Positions 31,893 to 43,213 of a DNA stretch of 64,000 bases are shown here, one piece after another. Below the pieces are notes generated by a model. That model was not told the origin of the DNA. It searched no databases and saw only the letters and a program-made list of their open reading frames with translations. Each line of letters starts with the position of its first letter. Position 1 is the first letter of the stretch. The position numbers and the translations under genes were made by a program. Origin of the DNA: Dendrolimus kikuchii (Eukaryota > Arthropoda > Insecta > Lepidoptera > Lasiocampidae); assembly GCA_019925095.2 (NCBI GenBank), contig CM034414.1, positions 3,760,001-3,824,000 on the forward strand, read 5' to 3'.

Positions 31893-32200
31893 ATCCGTGC
31901 AGGAACGGAGAAAGAATACAATTTCCTGCGGCCTGGCGGCCTGTCGTAAGAGGCGACTAAACAACCCACAGCCAGGTGGTAGGGTATTTGCTCGACTGGA
32001 TGGCTACCACCCCTGGTCTAAAGTATGTCGCCATAATAACCTTGTGTTGTGTTCCGGCATTTGTGACCAGGTTCCAGTCTCCCTTAAGAGAGCAGCAGCG
32101 TATTTGCAGCACCTTTGGTGTTGCAAATGTCTATAGGCGATGGCAACCGCTTTCCATCGAGTGGGCCGTCTGCCTGTCTGCTGAACTTCTGCAATAAAAA
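31893..32200 (+). mobile_element. SINE-A, full length
   Basis: Plus-strand copy from ATCCGTGCAGGAACGGAG to CTTCTGCAATAAAAAAAAC. Confidence 0.9.
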
Positions 32201-32211
32201 AAACTACGTTT

Positions 32212-32325
32212 TAACGATTTTATGCGCGGTATCTTATTTGATTTTATCCGTGATCATGGCTACTTAAAAGTAGCCGAAACGTCGGTACAAAAATCAAATT
32301 AAATACCGCGCTTAAAACTTATAAA
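32212..32325. mobile_element. Fold-G mini-element
   Basis: ACGTTTTAACGATTTTATGC at the left pairs with the right end (complement TTTTATAAGTTTTAAGCGC). The GTGATCATGGCTAC and GTAGCCGAAACGTCGG core is the Fold-G signature, so this is a short fold-back derivative. Confidence 0.65.
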
Positions 32326-32383
32326 ACATGCTCTATTATATTTTTAGGGTTTTTTTCTTGTTTTCTCACAATATCTCCTTCTT

Positions 32384-32428
32384 AACGGCTTCTGCGGTTG
32401 AGTGGGCTAAACCTTTGCCAGCTTACCG
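32384..32428 (+). mobile_element. SINE-B head fragment
   Basis: GGCTTCTGCGGTTGAGTGGG then CTAAACCTTTGCCAGC matches the tRNA-like head only. Confidence 0.6.
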
Positions 32429-32632
32429 AGTAATAAATTACGGAAAGTTAGTAACTAACTTTGATATTCAAAGTCCGATATTGATATTGGTTGATCTCAG
32501 GCACGACACAAGTGCTATATGACTATGAATTTATTTATTTTAATTTAATAAAATTTGGTTAATTTATATACAGATATATTTTGTTTCGTTGCTGCTACTG
32601 TTATTTTATATATGTAGGTATTACGTTTTTAC

Positions 32633-32633
<1 letters not shown>

Positions 32634-32699
<66 letters not shown>
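32634..32699. repeat. (AT)n microsatellite
   Basis: 66 bp of alternating AT. Confidence 0.95.
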
Positions 32700-32702
<3 letters not shown>

Positions 32703-34545
32703 GTCTACATTTCATTCAACTTTAACAAACTGCATTATACCATATATTTATTTGTTGTTATCTGTTGTATTGTCCACCGTGACTTCACTTTCTGGTCCCA
32801 GACGGAAGAACAGCGCTAGTCCTTGTTGGCTAGCATTATGCTGAGACTGGGTCCAATTTAGGACTTATTTTGTTTTTTTCCTTTTCTATTTATATTAACT
32901 TAGTTTTTGTCCTAAATAAAATATTGTCTTTCTTTCTTTCTTCTTTCTTTCGATAGCTCAACGAGAAATGGTCGTATCAAGGGTTGCAAAAAAACAAATT
33001 AAAGCTGAATAAACAAACTCTCCGATCCATAGAGGACGCGTTCCATTAGTAGCTCACAACGCCCAAAATGCTCCGTCAGCCGTTCCACATGACGACCACG
33101 GTCGTTATGGTCGTGATAAAAACGTCACTAACTCACAACGACCCATGTCAAGTGGTCGTAAACCACAGAGCATTAATTCTCTCTATCCATTGACATTAAA
33201 AAAGGAGCGATTTTGAAATCAACCAATGACATTTGTGTATTTCGTCGTTAATTGCACCAACGCTCCATAATCCGTTCCACTAGAGTTTGATTGTTTTTTT
33301 TTTATTATTATTAACATCTCTACGGACTCGAGTTCCGTACCTTTTTTTACTACTTAATTTCTATGAAAAATTTTAGAGTCCATACACGCTTATTGTTTAT
33401 TTTTGTTACTGTGTGTGACATTAATTTAGTGATTTTTATGTTATGGTGTACCTTAAGAATAACTTATTATATTAATTTATTCTAATTTTAATACTAAACT
33501 TATACTAATGTAGAGTGTATCTGTTACATGCTAGTGTTCTGAGGAAGTGCATGTGCAGTGTTGGCCTTATATCTATACTTATATATAGTCCTATCTACTG
33601 CCAAGTGTGTTGTTTTTTTTTTCTTTTCTGTGCCTGGGTTATAATTTTTAGGCTCTTTGTGTGTCTTGGTTTGTTTGTTTATGATTGTAACGTCGGCAAG
33701 CAAGTGGAACGGGAAAAATCGCGGTCGTGAGCGTGGTCGTTGTGAACCTCTTGTGGAACGTAGACGTAGCCATAGTGGTTTAAATGGAAAAAACAAATCC
33801 AAGTCCATGCACCAAAAAAAATTCGAGATATCTTTCTTCACGGTGTTTATTAGAGTTGCGCGAGACGCGTTGCTTGACAAATTGTTATGTCACTATTGTC
33901 ATTGAAACTAAAGACTTCACAAGCTTCAAATTGCTTGTTTTATTACCCCGAAACGACCACCATTTTGAACAAAGATACGGCCATTTGAAAAATCGCAAAC
34001 AGTTTAGCTTTTTTTTGATCTTTTAATTTTTTCATTAGTGTATAAAGATAAAAAAGAAACACATTTCCTGTGCAAAAGAAATTTTCCTGTTTAAAGATTT
34101 TCCTGTGTAAAAGAGATCTTGCAACAAACCTTTTTATTCATACTATATAAAACTGTATAATGCAACAAAAAAATGGGTTCATGCATTTTAAGATTATTTT
34201 TTCATTTATTATATAGCACGTAAATAAAAGGACCTATTTTAAAAACGTTTTTTTATATATTTATTTATCTAATATTTCTTTTGTTTCATTTTCGCTTCAC
34301 ACGTATTAGTTTTTACTGTAAAACTAAGCAATATTAAAAATATTCATTTTTGATTTTCGTATATTGTCATCAGGATTGAACAAACATGCACAAAGTTGCA
34401 GTCTTATGATGGAATGATTCTAATTCAACTTGCAAATATTTGACTTAAACATTGCAAATTATTTAACTCACTGATAATGCTTGTAGCTTTAAATTTACCG
34501 AAGAGAAAAAAGGCCAAAACGAAACATTGTGTTATAAGTTTAAAT
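32700..34545. other. Long unassigned segment
   Basis: No gene or known element recognised. 33060-33150 and 33710-33770 each carry several GACC/GGTCGT-type words (CCACGGTCGTTATGGTCG; GCGGTCGTGAGCGTGGTCG) in partly inverted order, which might be ends of an old transposon. Open frames of 71-118 codons here show no domain. Confidence 0.4.
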
Positions 34546-34551
34546 AAATGA

Positions 34552-35170
34552 CAAAAAGTTCAATGACAAAAACTAAAAAGACTGTTCTATGACAAAAACT
34601 AAACAGATGTTTTATGGCAAAAACTAAAAGGATGTTCTATGAAAAAAACTAAAAGGATGTTCTATGACAAAAACTAAACAGATATTCTATGACAAAAACT
34701 AAAAAGATGTTCTGTGACAAAAACTAAAAGGATATTCTATGACAAAAACTAAAAACATGTTCTATGACAAAAACTAAGAGGATGTTCTGTGACAAAAACT
34801 AAACAGATGTTCTATGACAAAAACTAAAAGGATATTCTATGACAAAAACTAAAAAGATGTTCTATGACAAAAACTAAAAAGATGTTCTATGGCCAAAACT
34901 AAACAGATGTTTCCGACAAAAACTACGAGGATGTTCTATGACAAAAACTAAAAAGATATTCTATGACAAAAACTAAAAAGATGTTCTATGATAAAAACTA
35001 AACAGATGTTTTATGTCAAAAACTAAGAGGATGTTCTATGACAAAAACTAAAAAAATATTCTATGACAAAAACTAAAAAGATGTTCTATGACAAATACTA
35101 AAAAACTGTTTGATGACAAAAACTAAAAACTGTTCTATGACAATACTAAACAGATGTTCTACGACAAAAA
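34552..35170 (+). repeat. 25-bp minisatellite, ~25 units
   Basis: Tandem GACAAAAACTAAAAAGATGT plus TCTAT, with variants at AGAT/GGAT and ACAAAA/GCAAAA. No ATG-initiated frame spans it. Confidence 0.95.
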
Positions 35171-35310
35171 AATTGGCCGTTGCCTATAGACGTGGGCAAC
35201 ACCAAGGGCGAAACCAGTGTTACTTACTAGCCTTTAGAATGGAATATAGGGGGGACGGGATAAGGGAATAAAATAGAGCGGTAGGAGAAGAAAGATGCGG
35301 TAGGGAGTAA
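35171..35310 (-). mobile_element. LINE tail fragment
   Basis: GGCCGTTGCCTATAGACGTG and GGCAACACCAAGGGCGAAAC are a minus-strand version of the 28935-29258 tail. Confidence 0.5.
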
Positions 35311-35387
35311 GGGAAGTGAGTTATCAGAATTATCACACATCGTACGAAACAAGATTAGCTCAAGACTTTTTTTTATTTTTTTTTATT

Positions 35388-35695
35388 TTTATTGCAGGAG
35401 TTCAGCAGACAGGCAGACGGCCCACTCGATGGAAAGCGGCTACCATCGCCTATGGACATTTGCAACAGCAAAGGTGCTACAAATGCGCTGCTGCTCTCTT
35501 AAGCGAGTCTGGAACCTGGTCACTAATGCCGAAACACAACTCAAGGTTGTTATGGCGACATGCTTTAGACCAGGGGTGGTAGCCATCCAGTCGGGCAAAT
35601 GCCCTACCACCTGGCTGTGGGTTGTTTAGTCGCCTCTTACGACAGGCCGCCCGGCCGCAGGAAATTGTATTCTTTCTCCGTTCCTGCACGGATAA
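35388..35695 (-). mobile_element. SINE-A, full length
   Basis: Minus-strand copy: tail TTTTTATTGCAGGAGTTCAG, 5' end CCGTTCCTGCACGGAT. One of the best-preserved copies. Confidence 0.9.
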
Positions 35696-36358
35696 ACTAA
35701 TCGTTTCACGTCGCTATTCTGTGAGAGCGTGGTATCACACCGATCGAGCCAGCCCAGCAAATTAAGTAATGAAAATAGTGATTCCAGCATAGCTCTTTCA
35801 CGTCAAAAAGCCTGGACAGCCTAAATACAAAGACAGTATATAATCAACATCGACTGACGCCAGCTCGCTGGAAACTGAAGCAAAACTAAAGACTGATCCC
35901 ATAAATACGGGAAACACCCAAACAACCTTCACCTTTAATAGTGAAAGGTACACATGACCACCTGACGACGCGAATAATAAATGTATATCAGGCAACAAAC
36001 TCCTTTCGACTTTAGGCGTCGGCTTACAACATCAATTCGTATCGATGTCAACGGTCGACTTGAATCGTCAATTTTTATTGATTTAAAATTGATCACTAAA
36101 CTTTTAACTTCCCAAACTTTTATGGACTACCACCCCCTTTACAAGAAAGAATATTCTAACGCCCCTTTTAGATATTAGTTAATTACACATTTTTTCTGTT
36201 TGTCTATTATCTACTAATAATCTTTCTAAACCGAATCAATTATAGTCTATACGTAATTCTTATTTAAATGTCTATTTACGCTGTAAATAAACATTGGCGT
36301 ACGCAATATTGGCGTATTGGGCATTATAATAAGATAAATTATGGCTAGATAAAAAAAC
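35696..36358. other. LINE-tail scrap then unassigned DNA
   Basis: 35715-35765 (GTGAGAGCGTGGTATCACAC) is a minus-strand piece of the 28935 LINE tail. The rest shows nothing recognisable. Confidence 0.45.
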
Positions 36359-36360
36359 AG

Positions 36361-36503
36361 ACTTAAGAACAGACGAGCGTGCATGACAAGAGTTATGAAT
36401 GTCAAAGAAGCAAGTGAGGTGTGTAAGAATAAACCTAAATGGCGCTCTGTTGTTCGTGCCTACCCCGCAAGGGAATTGGCGTGAAGTTATGTATGTATGT
36501 AGA
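36361..36503 (+). mobile_element. TATG-LINE 3' fragment
   Basis: About 140 bp ending (TATG)n, with TAGATAAAAAAA on both sides as a 12-bp target duplication. Confidence 0.9.
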
Positions 36504-37193
36504 TAAAAAAATCATGAAAAGAGAGGATTTTTCAGAATATTTAATTATATTAAAATTTTAATTAGACAGGCACGCCTCGACCGCCCGCTTGACTGCCAGA
36601 ACGCGCCCCCCCCCCCCCCAAATTTGGCTTTAAACTCGCTACCGCCACAAAGAAAAGCTCCAGCGCCTACTAGGAGGCGTTACCACCGTTGGGTATCTAT
36701 GGTTTAAAGAAATCTCTTCCAAGCTACATAATAACCTAACTGAAAATTCTTATTTACAGTGAGAGTAAGTCTCATTGTCAGTTTAATAACAACAAAAATC
36801 TCCGAGAAAATAATAATGAAGAGAATATTTAATAGATTCAATCGATTAATCAAGATTTATTGACGGTGCACGTACATAATGATACCTTTCAATATTCCTT
36901 CAATATAAGTCTACCGTGTGACAGGGCTCAATTTGCAATAAATACCGCACTATGTACAAGTGGGTGCTTGTCTGTACGTAGGTGAACTAGTACAGGTTTA
37001 AATATCCCTTGTCTGAGTTATATACATAATTTCGACGGCCAAATACTAAATGTGGTTAAGTGAGCTTTCATAATAATAGCGAAAAAAAATGTCATAAAAG
37101 AATTTTCTTAATTCACTTTAACTATTAGAACCTTGATGCGTTAGTAAAAAATAAATAGAGGGTTGAAAGGCTATATGTATGTATATTATAAAA
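36504..37193. other. Unassigned sequence with poly(C) run
   Basis: No gene seen. A C-only run of ~14 bp is near 36605-36619. Confidence 0.4.
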
Positions 37194-37194
37194 T

Positions 37195-37398
37195 TCTGAA
37201 CATGCCGTGTCTATACATTGAAGCTATTAAAAAAAACCACTGGGATAGACTATATAAACGATGGAAAACACGATACAATTTTTTTAGGTTTCTTATCGGC
37301 ACAGTTTTCACATAGCTTACTTTCTTTTTTAATACTGTGGTCGTTTGTGTCCCGGGAATTTCAAGTCAAGCGTGGACGAAGTCGCAGGCATACCCTAG
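37195..37398 (+). mobile_element. Heli-F, plus strand
   Basis: CCGTGTCTATACATTGAAGC and GACTATATAAACGATGG at the 5' side, then TCAAGTCAAGCGTGGACGAA and GTCGCAGGCATACCCTAG|T. The 3' terminus is CTAG at 37395-37398. Confidence 0.7.
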
Positions 37399-37404
37399 TA
37401 TTAT

Positions 37405-37725
37405 ATAAAATTATTAGATCTAGGCATGTTTGCTGAAGAGTTTCTTGAGCCGCTTCGTCTTTTCAAGCCACAACATGTTGCGAAGCGATGGTAAATTAGA
37501 TTAGGCTCCCATAGAGTAAATAATTACCATAAACACAATTGAAACTAAATAATTATAATGAACAAGTTGGCAACAGGCTAAATAATAACTTTAACAATAC
37601 TCATTGACACATGACATCTTTGTTTTCCGTGATCACGGCTACTGAAAAATGGCCGAAACGTCGGAATAAATAATAAAAAAATACCGCGCTAAACCTTTAA
37701 AATGTAGTTTTATTACGTGTACTGG
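37405..37725 (-). mobile_element. Fold-G composite element
   Basis: Minus-strand counterpart of 41858-42180. One end is TAGGCATGTTTGCTGAAGAG; the other is the Fold-G arm GTGATCACGGCTACTGAAAA...CCGAAACGTCGG...AAAATGTAGTTTTATTACG. Confidence 0.65.
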
Positions 37726-37843
37726 TCGCGAAAACTTGAGAAAATTTGAAATTTGAAATCATTAGAAACTCTTCGATCGTCAATCTTTTTAAATTTCTCT
37801 TGAAACAAAAATTTTTATACGATAGTTTAATTAATTTGTTTTT

Positions 37844-38069
37844 TATTGCAGGAGATCAGCAGACAGGCAGACGGCCCACTTCATGGAAAGCGGTTACCAT
37901 CGCCTATGCACATTTGCAACACCAAAGTTGTTACAAATGCGCTGCTGCTCTCTTAAGGGAAACTGGAACCTGGTCACTAATGCCGGAACACAACTCAAGG
38001 TTGTTATGGCGACATACTTTAGACCAAGGGTGGTAGCCATCCAGTCGGCAAATGCCCTACCACCTGGCA
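37844..38069 (-). mobile_element. SINE-A, short 5' form
   Basis: Minus-strand copy ending at CTACCACCTGGC instead of continuing to the GCAGGAACGG start. The same 5' boundary is found at 40755-40974 and 59500-59736. Confidence 0.85.
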
Positions 38070-38815
38070 AAGTGACCTTACTGATTTTTTTAATATGTCC
38101 GGTTTTTTCAGTCTCTATTTTCATTGGTCAGACACTAAAAGTGGCAATGACTGTCTGACAACGAAGTTTACAGTGTGTTGCTGCTTCATAATTATTTATG
38201 TAGTGTTCGTACGGGATTTACGAGTATATAACAACAAACGAAGAACTTTGAGAGTAGTTTTATTTGACTTCCGAACAAAGATTGTCCGATTCACAGTGGA
38301 ATTGCAGTATAAGGTTAACTATGTTTAGTTTACTTTAATTATAAAACTGTTATGACATTATAATTGAATTGAATAATGATGTTTTCTCTCAAAAACGACA
38401 CTTAACCACATTTACCATTGAGATACATATTTTTAATCTGTATCAATGTTGTGAAAAACTTCATTGACTGTTGACATTTAAAATAGTTTATTAAAGCACA
38501 TATAGACAGGAATCTCGGTGCAACGCACCTTGTGGATAATATTATATGCAAAAATTTACATACGGTTAATATGTATATAAAAATACTGCTAAAATCTGTC
38601 TGTTCAACGAAAGGCGATATCTTCCCGCTTTTATTAGGGTCCAGTTACCATTTTGGCAAAAAAAACCTTATGTAATCGTCATATCCGTCCGTCTGTGTGT
38701 CCGGCCGTCTGTCTTAGTATATCACTGTAATTTCTTTCGGAATCTCCTGGATCTACGTATATAGACGGAATCTATTAAGGACATGTCATCTATATAATGC
38801 CGAAATCGTGAAAAA
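38070..38815. other. Unassigned AT-rich sequence
   Basis: No feature recognised. Confidence 0.4.
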
Positions 38816-38819
38816 ATAA

Positions 38820-39205
38820 ACATAATAAAACTACGCTATAACGGTTTTAGGCGCTGTGATATATTTGATTTTTATTATTCCGACGTTTCGGCCACTTTTC
38901 AGTAGCCATGATCACGGAAGACAAAGATGTCGAGTGTCAATGAGTATTGTTAAAGTTCCATTTAGTCTGCCGCCAACTTGTTCATTTTAAATACAATATT
39001 ATAATCATAAACAAAATTAAAACTAAATACTTAAAATGACCAAAAGCTGGCGGTAAGCTAAATAAAACTTTAACAATACTCATGGACACTTGATATCTTT
39101 GTCTTCCATGATCACGGCTACTGAAAAGCGGATGAAACGTCGGAACAATAAAAATCAAATAAATTACCGCGCTTAAAACCGTCAAAACGTAGTTTTATTA
39201 TGTAT
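38820..39205. mobile_element. Fold-G complete fold-back element
   Basis: Inverted arms of about 165 bp. The left arm starts CATAATAAAACTACG and includes CCGACGTTTCGGCCACTTTT and GATCACGGAAGACAAAGATG; the right arm is its complement, ending CGTAGTTTTATTATG. About 60 bp separate the arms. No transposase. Confidence 0.8.
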
Positions 39206-39286
39206 ACTAGTCGCGAAACCTTAAGAAAATATTAAATAAAGATAAGGCTGCCATCATAGTTTGTAAGGGTTGAAAAATTTGATTGT

Positions 39287-39430
39287 GGGCCGATTCTTTA
39301 ATCGTCAAATAAAAGTTATTCTACAGAATAAAATACAACATAGGACAATTAAAATTGACAGCTGCATGAATAAAACCGTTGAATTGTGTCAATATTGAAT
39401 TTAGTCAGGTTATAATTTATTCGAAGAACA
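39287..39430 (+). mobile_element. GGGCCG MITE, truncated copy
   Basis: GGGCCGATTCTTTAATCGTC then AAATAAAAGTTATTCTACAG matches one end of the MITE in gene 2 intron 3 (53577-53750). The other terminus is missing. Confidence 0.6.
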
Positions 39431-39824
39431 AGGGACGCGCTTAAGCTACTTTTGGTGTGGGTAGTCAACTGTCAACGTCATTTGACAGGCGCGTCAACCA
39501 TGACGTACAGGAGCTTCACACCCCCATGGAGCTTCTCGACTCACGTATTATATTAAGTTTTACAAATTAAGATATACCTGATTGTGGATAAGAAAATAAA
39601 ACCATCGAAGACTGGAACATCTCTTTTATTGACAACAATATACTACCCCCAAGTAGTCTTAATTTTAAGATAAAATGTATATGAACTTTTATGTACCTAA
39701 ATAACAAAAATATTTATTAACATTCCGCGACGGCTCTTTATATTTTTAGGCCGTGGTCTGTCATAGTCATAGATGCTGAGAGCGTTTAACACCAGTCGAC
39801 GTTAGATACCACTTTCGATGGGGC
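39431..39824. other. Unassigned sequence
   Basis: No feature recognised. Confidence 0.4.
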
Positions 39825-39945
39825 CGGTTCCTATATCTTGTTCATTCACTTGTCCTACCACCCGTTGAATTCTGAAAGTACTTCTATCGAGCTTATGTCA
39901 CATTTTAATGGATAGTATGGCAAATGAAAAGTCGGTAACATTAAG
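39825..39945 (+). repeat. Copy of the 31365-31500 repeat
   Basis: GGTTCCTATATCTTG, CATTCACTTG, GTTGAATTC and TTAATGGATAGTATGGCAAA align with 31365-31480. Confidence 0.45.
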
Positions 39946-39954
39946 GTTTATTTT

Positions 39955-40055
39955 TTATTATTATTGCAGGTGTTCAGCAGACAGGCAGACGGCCCACTTG
40001 ATGGAAAGCGGTTACAAACACAACTCATGGTTGTCATGGTGGCATACTCTCGAGA
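39955..40055 (-). mobile_element. SINE-A deletion form, copy 1
   Basis: Minus-strand copy in which GAAAGCGGTTAC is joined directly to AAACACAACTC, losing ~100 bp of the body. The same junction occurs at 40405-40508. Confidence 0.8.
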
Positions 40056-40079
40056 TAGTATGGCAAATGAAAGATCGGT

Positions 40080-40380
40080 AACATATAAGTTTTTACAAGC
40101 TCTTATTTAACTTGCAATGGATATACTTATGTATATATGTTGTATGTAAGTTCGAGTGGAATCTTGCAAGTTAAATTTGACCAACTTCCCGGTTTCCGAT
40201 TGAGCTGAAATTTTGCACACATATGTATAACGTGTGACAATGCAATAATATGGTACCATGGAGCTGATCGGATGATGAAGTCGGAAGGTGGCCATAGGAA
40301 CTCCTGTACTAAACAAGATAGAGCCGTCGTGTTTGGGCTCGTTCTACTTGTCTTGACTAGCACTCTGCTGCTACATGATA
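40080..40380 (+). repeat. Dispersed repeat (longer relative of 6310-6470)
   Basis: GCTGAAATTTTGCACACATA, TGACAATGCAATAATATGG and CCATGGAGCTGATCGGATG are of a common lepidopteran repeat type; no coding frame. Confidence 0.55.
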
Positions 40381-40404
40381 ATCAGGATTTTATTTATTTA
40401 TATA

Positions 40405-40508
40405 TTTTATTGTAGGAGTGCAGCAGACAGACAGACGGCCCACTTGATGGAAAGCGGCTACAAACGCAACTCAAGGTTATTATGGCGGCATACTCTAGAC
40501 CAGGGGTG
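40405..40508 (-). mobile_element. SINE-A deletion form, copy 2
   Basis: GAAAGCGGCTAC joined to AAACGCAACTC, as in the copy 450 bp upstream. It ends at CCAGGGGTGAATAGG. Confidence 0.8.
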
Positions 40509-40750
40509 AATAGGTATAATAAAGGGAATACTTAAGAAAAAGAATTGTTGCAAAACAACGGTGTCACGTGCGAAAAGTACATCATGTGTTACGTTTCTAA
40601 AGAATAAAGTTAACTATGATAGTTAAATTCGATATAAATTATTTTAATACTATTACAAAAGTTCGTCAGTATTTGTATGAATGAAGAGGACCATTTTTGA
40701 CCGTGCGACATCTTCAGTACGCGAACTTCCAGAAGAAAGAAAGAAAGTTT
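40509..40750. other. Unassigned sequence
   Basis: No feature recognised. Confidence 0.4.
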
Positions 40751-40754
40751 TTTT

Positions 40755-40974
40755 TATTGCAGGAGTTCAGCAGACAGGCCCACTTGATGGAAAGCGGTTA
40801 CCATCGCCTATGGACATTTGCAACACCTAAGTTGCTACAAATGCGCTGCTGCACTCTTAAAGGAGACTGGACCCTGGTCACTAATGCCGGAACACAACAC
40901 AAGGTAGTTATGGCGGCATACTCCAGACCAGGGGCGGTCGCCATCCAGTCGAGCAAATACCCTACCACCTGGCA
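40755..40974 (-). mobile_element. SINE-A, short 5' form
   Basis: Minus-strand copy ending at CTACCACCTGGC then poly(A). About 8 bp (GGCAGACG) are missing near the tail. Confidence 0.85.
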
Positions 40975-41090
40975 AAAAAAATTATTGTCGCGAATGAGTG
41001 CACATAAAACTATTAAATATACTAATTTAAATATATGTATTCATAAAACATAAATCCATCAGAATTTTATATAATATATAACTACATACA

Positions 41091-41466
41091 TACATAACTT
41101 CACGCCAGTTCCCTTGCGAGGTAGGCACGAACAACAGAGCGCCATTTAGGCTTATTCTTACACACCTCATTTACTTCTTTGACATTCATAACTCTTGTCA
41201 TGCACGCTCGTCTGTTCTTAAGGCTCCTGACATCACCTTCTGCTAGTACACGATCAATTTGATCATGGAAGGTGTGTCGTGGCCTTCCACGACTTCTGCA
41301 TCCATCCAATTTTGCATTGTATATCTGTTCAGTCATTCTTTCATCATGCATTCTTTCCACATGCCCGAACCACCGGAGCATTCCTTTCCTTACCTTTACC
41401 CCGACACTCTCTTTCAGACCAACTCTCTTTCTTACTTCGGTATTACGAACGCGGTCCGCGAGCGTA
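41091..41466 (-). mobile_element. TATG-LINE 3' portion, ~376 bp
   Basis: Minus-strand open frame from the RVRNTEVRKRVGLKE region through MLRWFGHVERM to the end, with AATATATAACTA at both edges (12-bp target duplication). The frame reads on into unrelated DNA, so only the LINE part is meaningful. Confidence 0.9.
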
Positions 41467-41855
41467 ATTTTAAATATATAACTATTTAAAAAAGAAATGT
41501 AGATAACACTGACGGCAATAACACGCGAAGAAGAAGCGAGCAAGATTGTCAAGATTTAAGTACGCATACTTGCTGGCATGTCTGTCACCCGTTTTAAGGT
41601 AACATCATTAGGTTTTACAATTTTACATAGATACGTAACTAGCGCCTACGACAAATATAATAGCACAGCGCTACATACTGATTTAGTATTAGATTTGGAA
41701 AGGTCTAAAGAAATTAAATCAAGTACAGTTACTGCAAATCAAACTTATTTGTATACAACATGGTTATAAAGTTGGTAGTTCTAAGCTATGTAGTTTTGCT
41801 CACATAGAAGTATACAAATATATATATACTTCTAACAAACATTTAACTTATTACA
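41467..41855. other. Unassigned sequence
   Basis: No feature recognised. Confidence 0.4.
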
Positions 41856-41857
41856 TG

Positions 41858-42180
41858 AATAATAAAACTACGTTTTAACGGTTTTAAGCGCGGTAATTTA
41901 TTTGATTTTTATTATTCCGACGTTTCGCCCATTTTTCAGTAGCCGTGATCACGGAAGACAAAGATGTCAAGTGTCAATGAGTATTGTAAAGTTTTATTTA
42001 GCTTACCACCAACATGTTCATTTTAATTATTTAGTTTTAATTCTGTTTATGGTTATTATCTACTCTATGAGTGTCTAATCTAAATTACCACCGCTTCACA
42101 AAATGTGGTTTGAAGATAAGAAACGGCGCAAGAAACTCTTCAGCAAACATGCCTATCTCTAATCACTTTATATAATATTA
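41858..42180 (+). mobile_element. Fold-G composite element
   Basis: Plus-strand version of 37405-37725: arm AATAAAACTACGTTTTAACG...GTAGCCGTGATCACGG, then AAGAAACTCTTCAGCAAACA at the other end. Confidence 0.65.
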
Positions 42181-42253
42181 AAATTGGTGGGTGGTAAAAT
42201 AAAAAGACAATATCAATCAAGTTGGTTTGTGTTGGTGCACGCAGAAAGAGCTC

Positions 42254-42817
42254 CTTTTTGCGAGACAGTAATGTCACTCAAGGAGGCCGCAGAACGAGAC
42301 AGGGAGAGAAGTCCTGCAGCGCGTGCCAATGCGTCTTCTCGAGGTCGCCGGCCTTCAGCTGGCACCCGGAGAGGCAGGTACGCGTATTACTTCCCTCCCT
42401 GAGTTAGGTTCCGTTTACCGCGGGGGGCCTTTAGCTTGCTAGGAAGAGCAAAGGACCTTCTACCCCCGCACAACGAAATGGGGTGTGTTCTCCCAGGGCA
42501 CACTCCAGGCACTTTATTGCGCTGGATCGGCTGGGCGTAACTATGTTCTAAATCTCAGCCTTTCCAACACATTCAAAGCGCAGGGTCGTCAGGGAGGAGG
42601 GGTTTTTTAGTGGGTATTGGGGTTGCTCGCCCGTGCAGCAACGCTCGGAGTCTTCCACACTATTCTGTGACGTCGATCGCGGACGGAGCGCTGCCAAGAG
42701 CATACTATTGCTGCAGTGTTATCGCCCCCGACCGACGCGTGTCGTTCCCCTAGCAACGACCCAGTTTGTGCGTAAATCGGTTAAGCATTTTCCCTCGCCT
42801 CAAAACAAAAAAAAAAA
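42254..42817 (+). mobile_element. R1-like LINE 3' end, first of two
   Basis: The start codes for the end of an ORF (FCETVMSLKEAAERDRER, then an Arg-rich tail and stop at about 42402), a pattern I associate with the C-terminus of R1-clade ORF2. A GC-rich 3' UTR and poly(A) follow. It is flanked by ACGCAGAAAGAGCTC at 42239-42253 and 42818-42832. Confidence 0.65.
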
Positions 42818-42832
42818 ACGCAGAAAGAGCTC

Positions 42833-43213
42833 TATAATACCGCTTCGGGGGGCCTTTAGCTATCAAGGGAGCAAAGGATTCATCACCCCCGCTGACGAAG
42901 TGGATGTGTTCTGATTCCCGGGGCACATTCAGGCACTTTTTGCGCTCGATCGGACTGGGCGTAACTACGTTCTAAGTCTCAGCCTTTCCTACATAAAAAG
43001 CGCGGGGCATATGGGAGGAGGGTGGTTTTAGTGGGTAGTGGTTGTTGCCCGTGCAACTTCTCTGAGTCTCCACACAAGCCGGTTGATTACTGTTTGGATT
43101 GCCCCTTAAATTAAGGGAAAAGCCTCCATGATCAACTATGATCTAATCCCTTGCAAAGGACCCGGTATTGTGCGTAAATAGCATTTCCCCCGCCTTAAAA
43201 AAAAAAAAAAAAA
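42833..43213 (+). mobile_element. R1-like LINE 3' end, second of two
   Basis: Related but distinct 3' UTR (shared GGGGGGCCTTTAGCT, GCACATTCAGGCAC, GGCGTAACTACGTTCTAA) with poly(A), bounded by the second and third copies of ACGCAGAAAGAGCTC (42818-42832, 43214-43228). Shorter at the 5' side than its neighbour. Confidence 0.75.

Noticed and set aside
33515..34026. Overlapping open frames of 71-118 codons on both strands
   Set aside because: No recognisable domain, splice context or promoter, and both strands are open, so chance is likely.
34552..35170. CRISPR-like array
   Set aside because: Units are contiguous 25-bp repeats with no unique spacers, and the host is a eukaryote.
41100..41552. 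150-codon protein-coding gene
   Set aside because: Only the part from the RVRNTEVRKRVG region onward is LINE-derived; the N-terminal part is unrelated flanking sequence beyond the target duplication.
42184..42402. Small Arg-rich gene
   Set aside because: The readable part (FCETVMSLKEAAERDRER and the Arg-rich end) fits the C-terminus of an R1-like LINE ORF, and the 5' part is flanking DNA including the target duplication.
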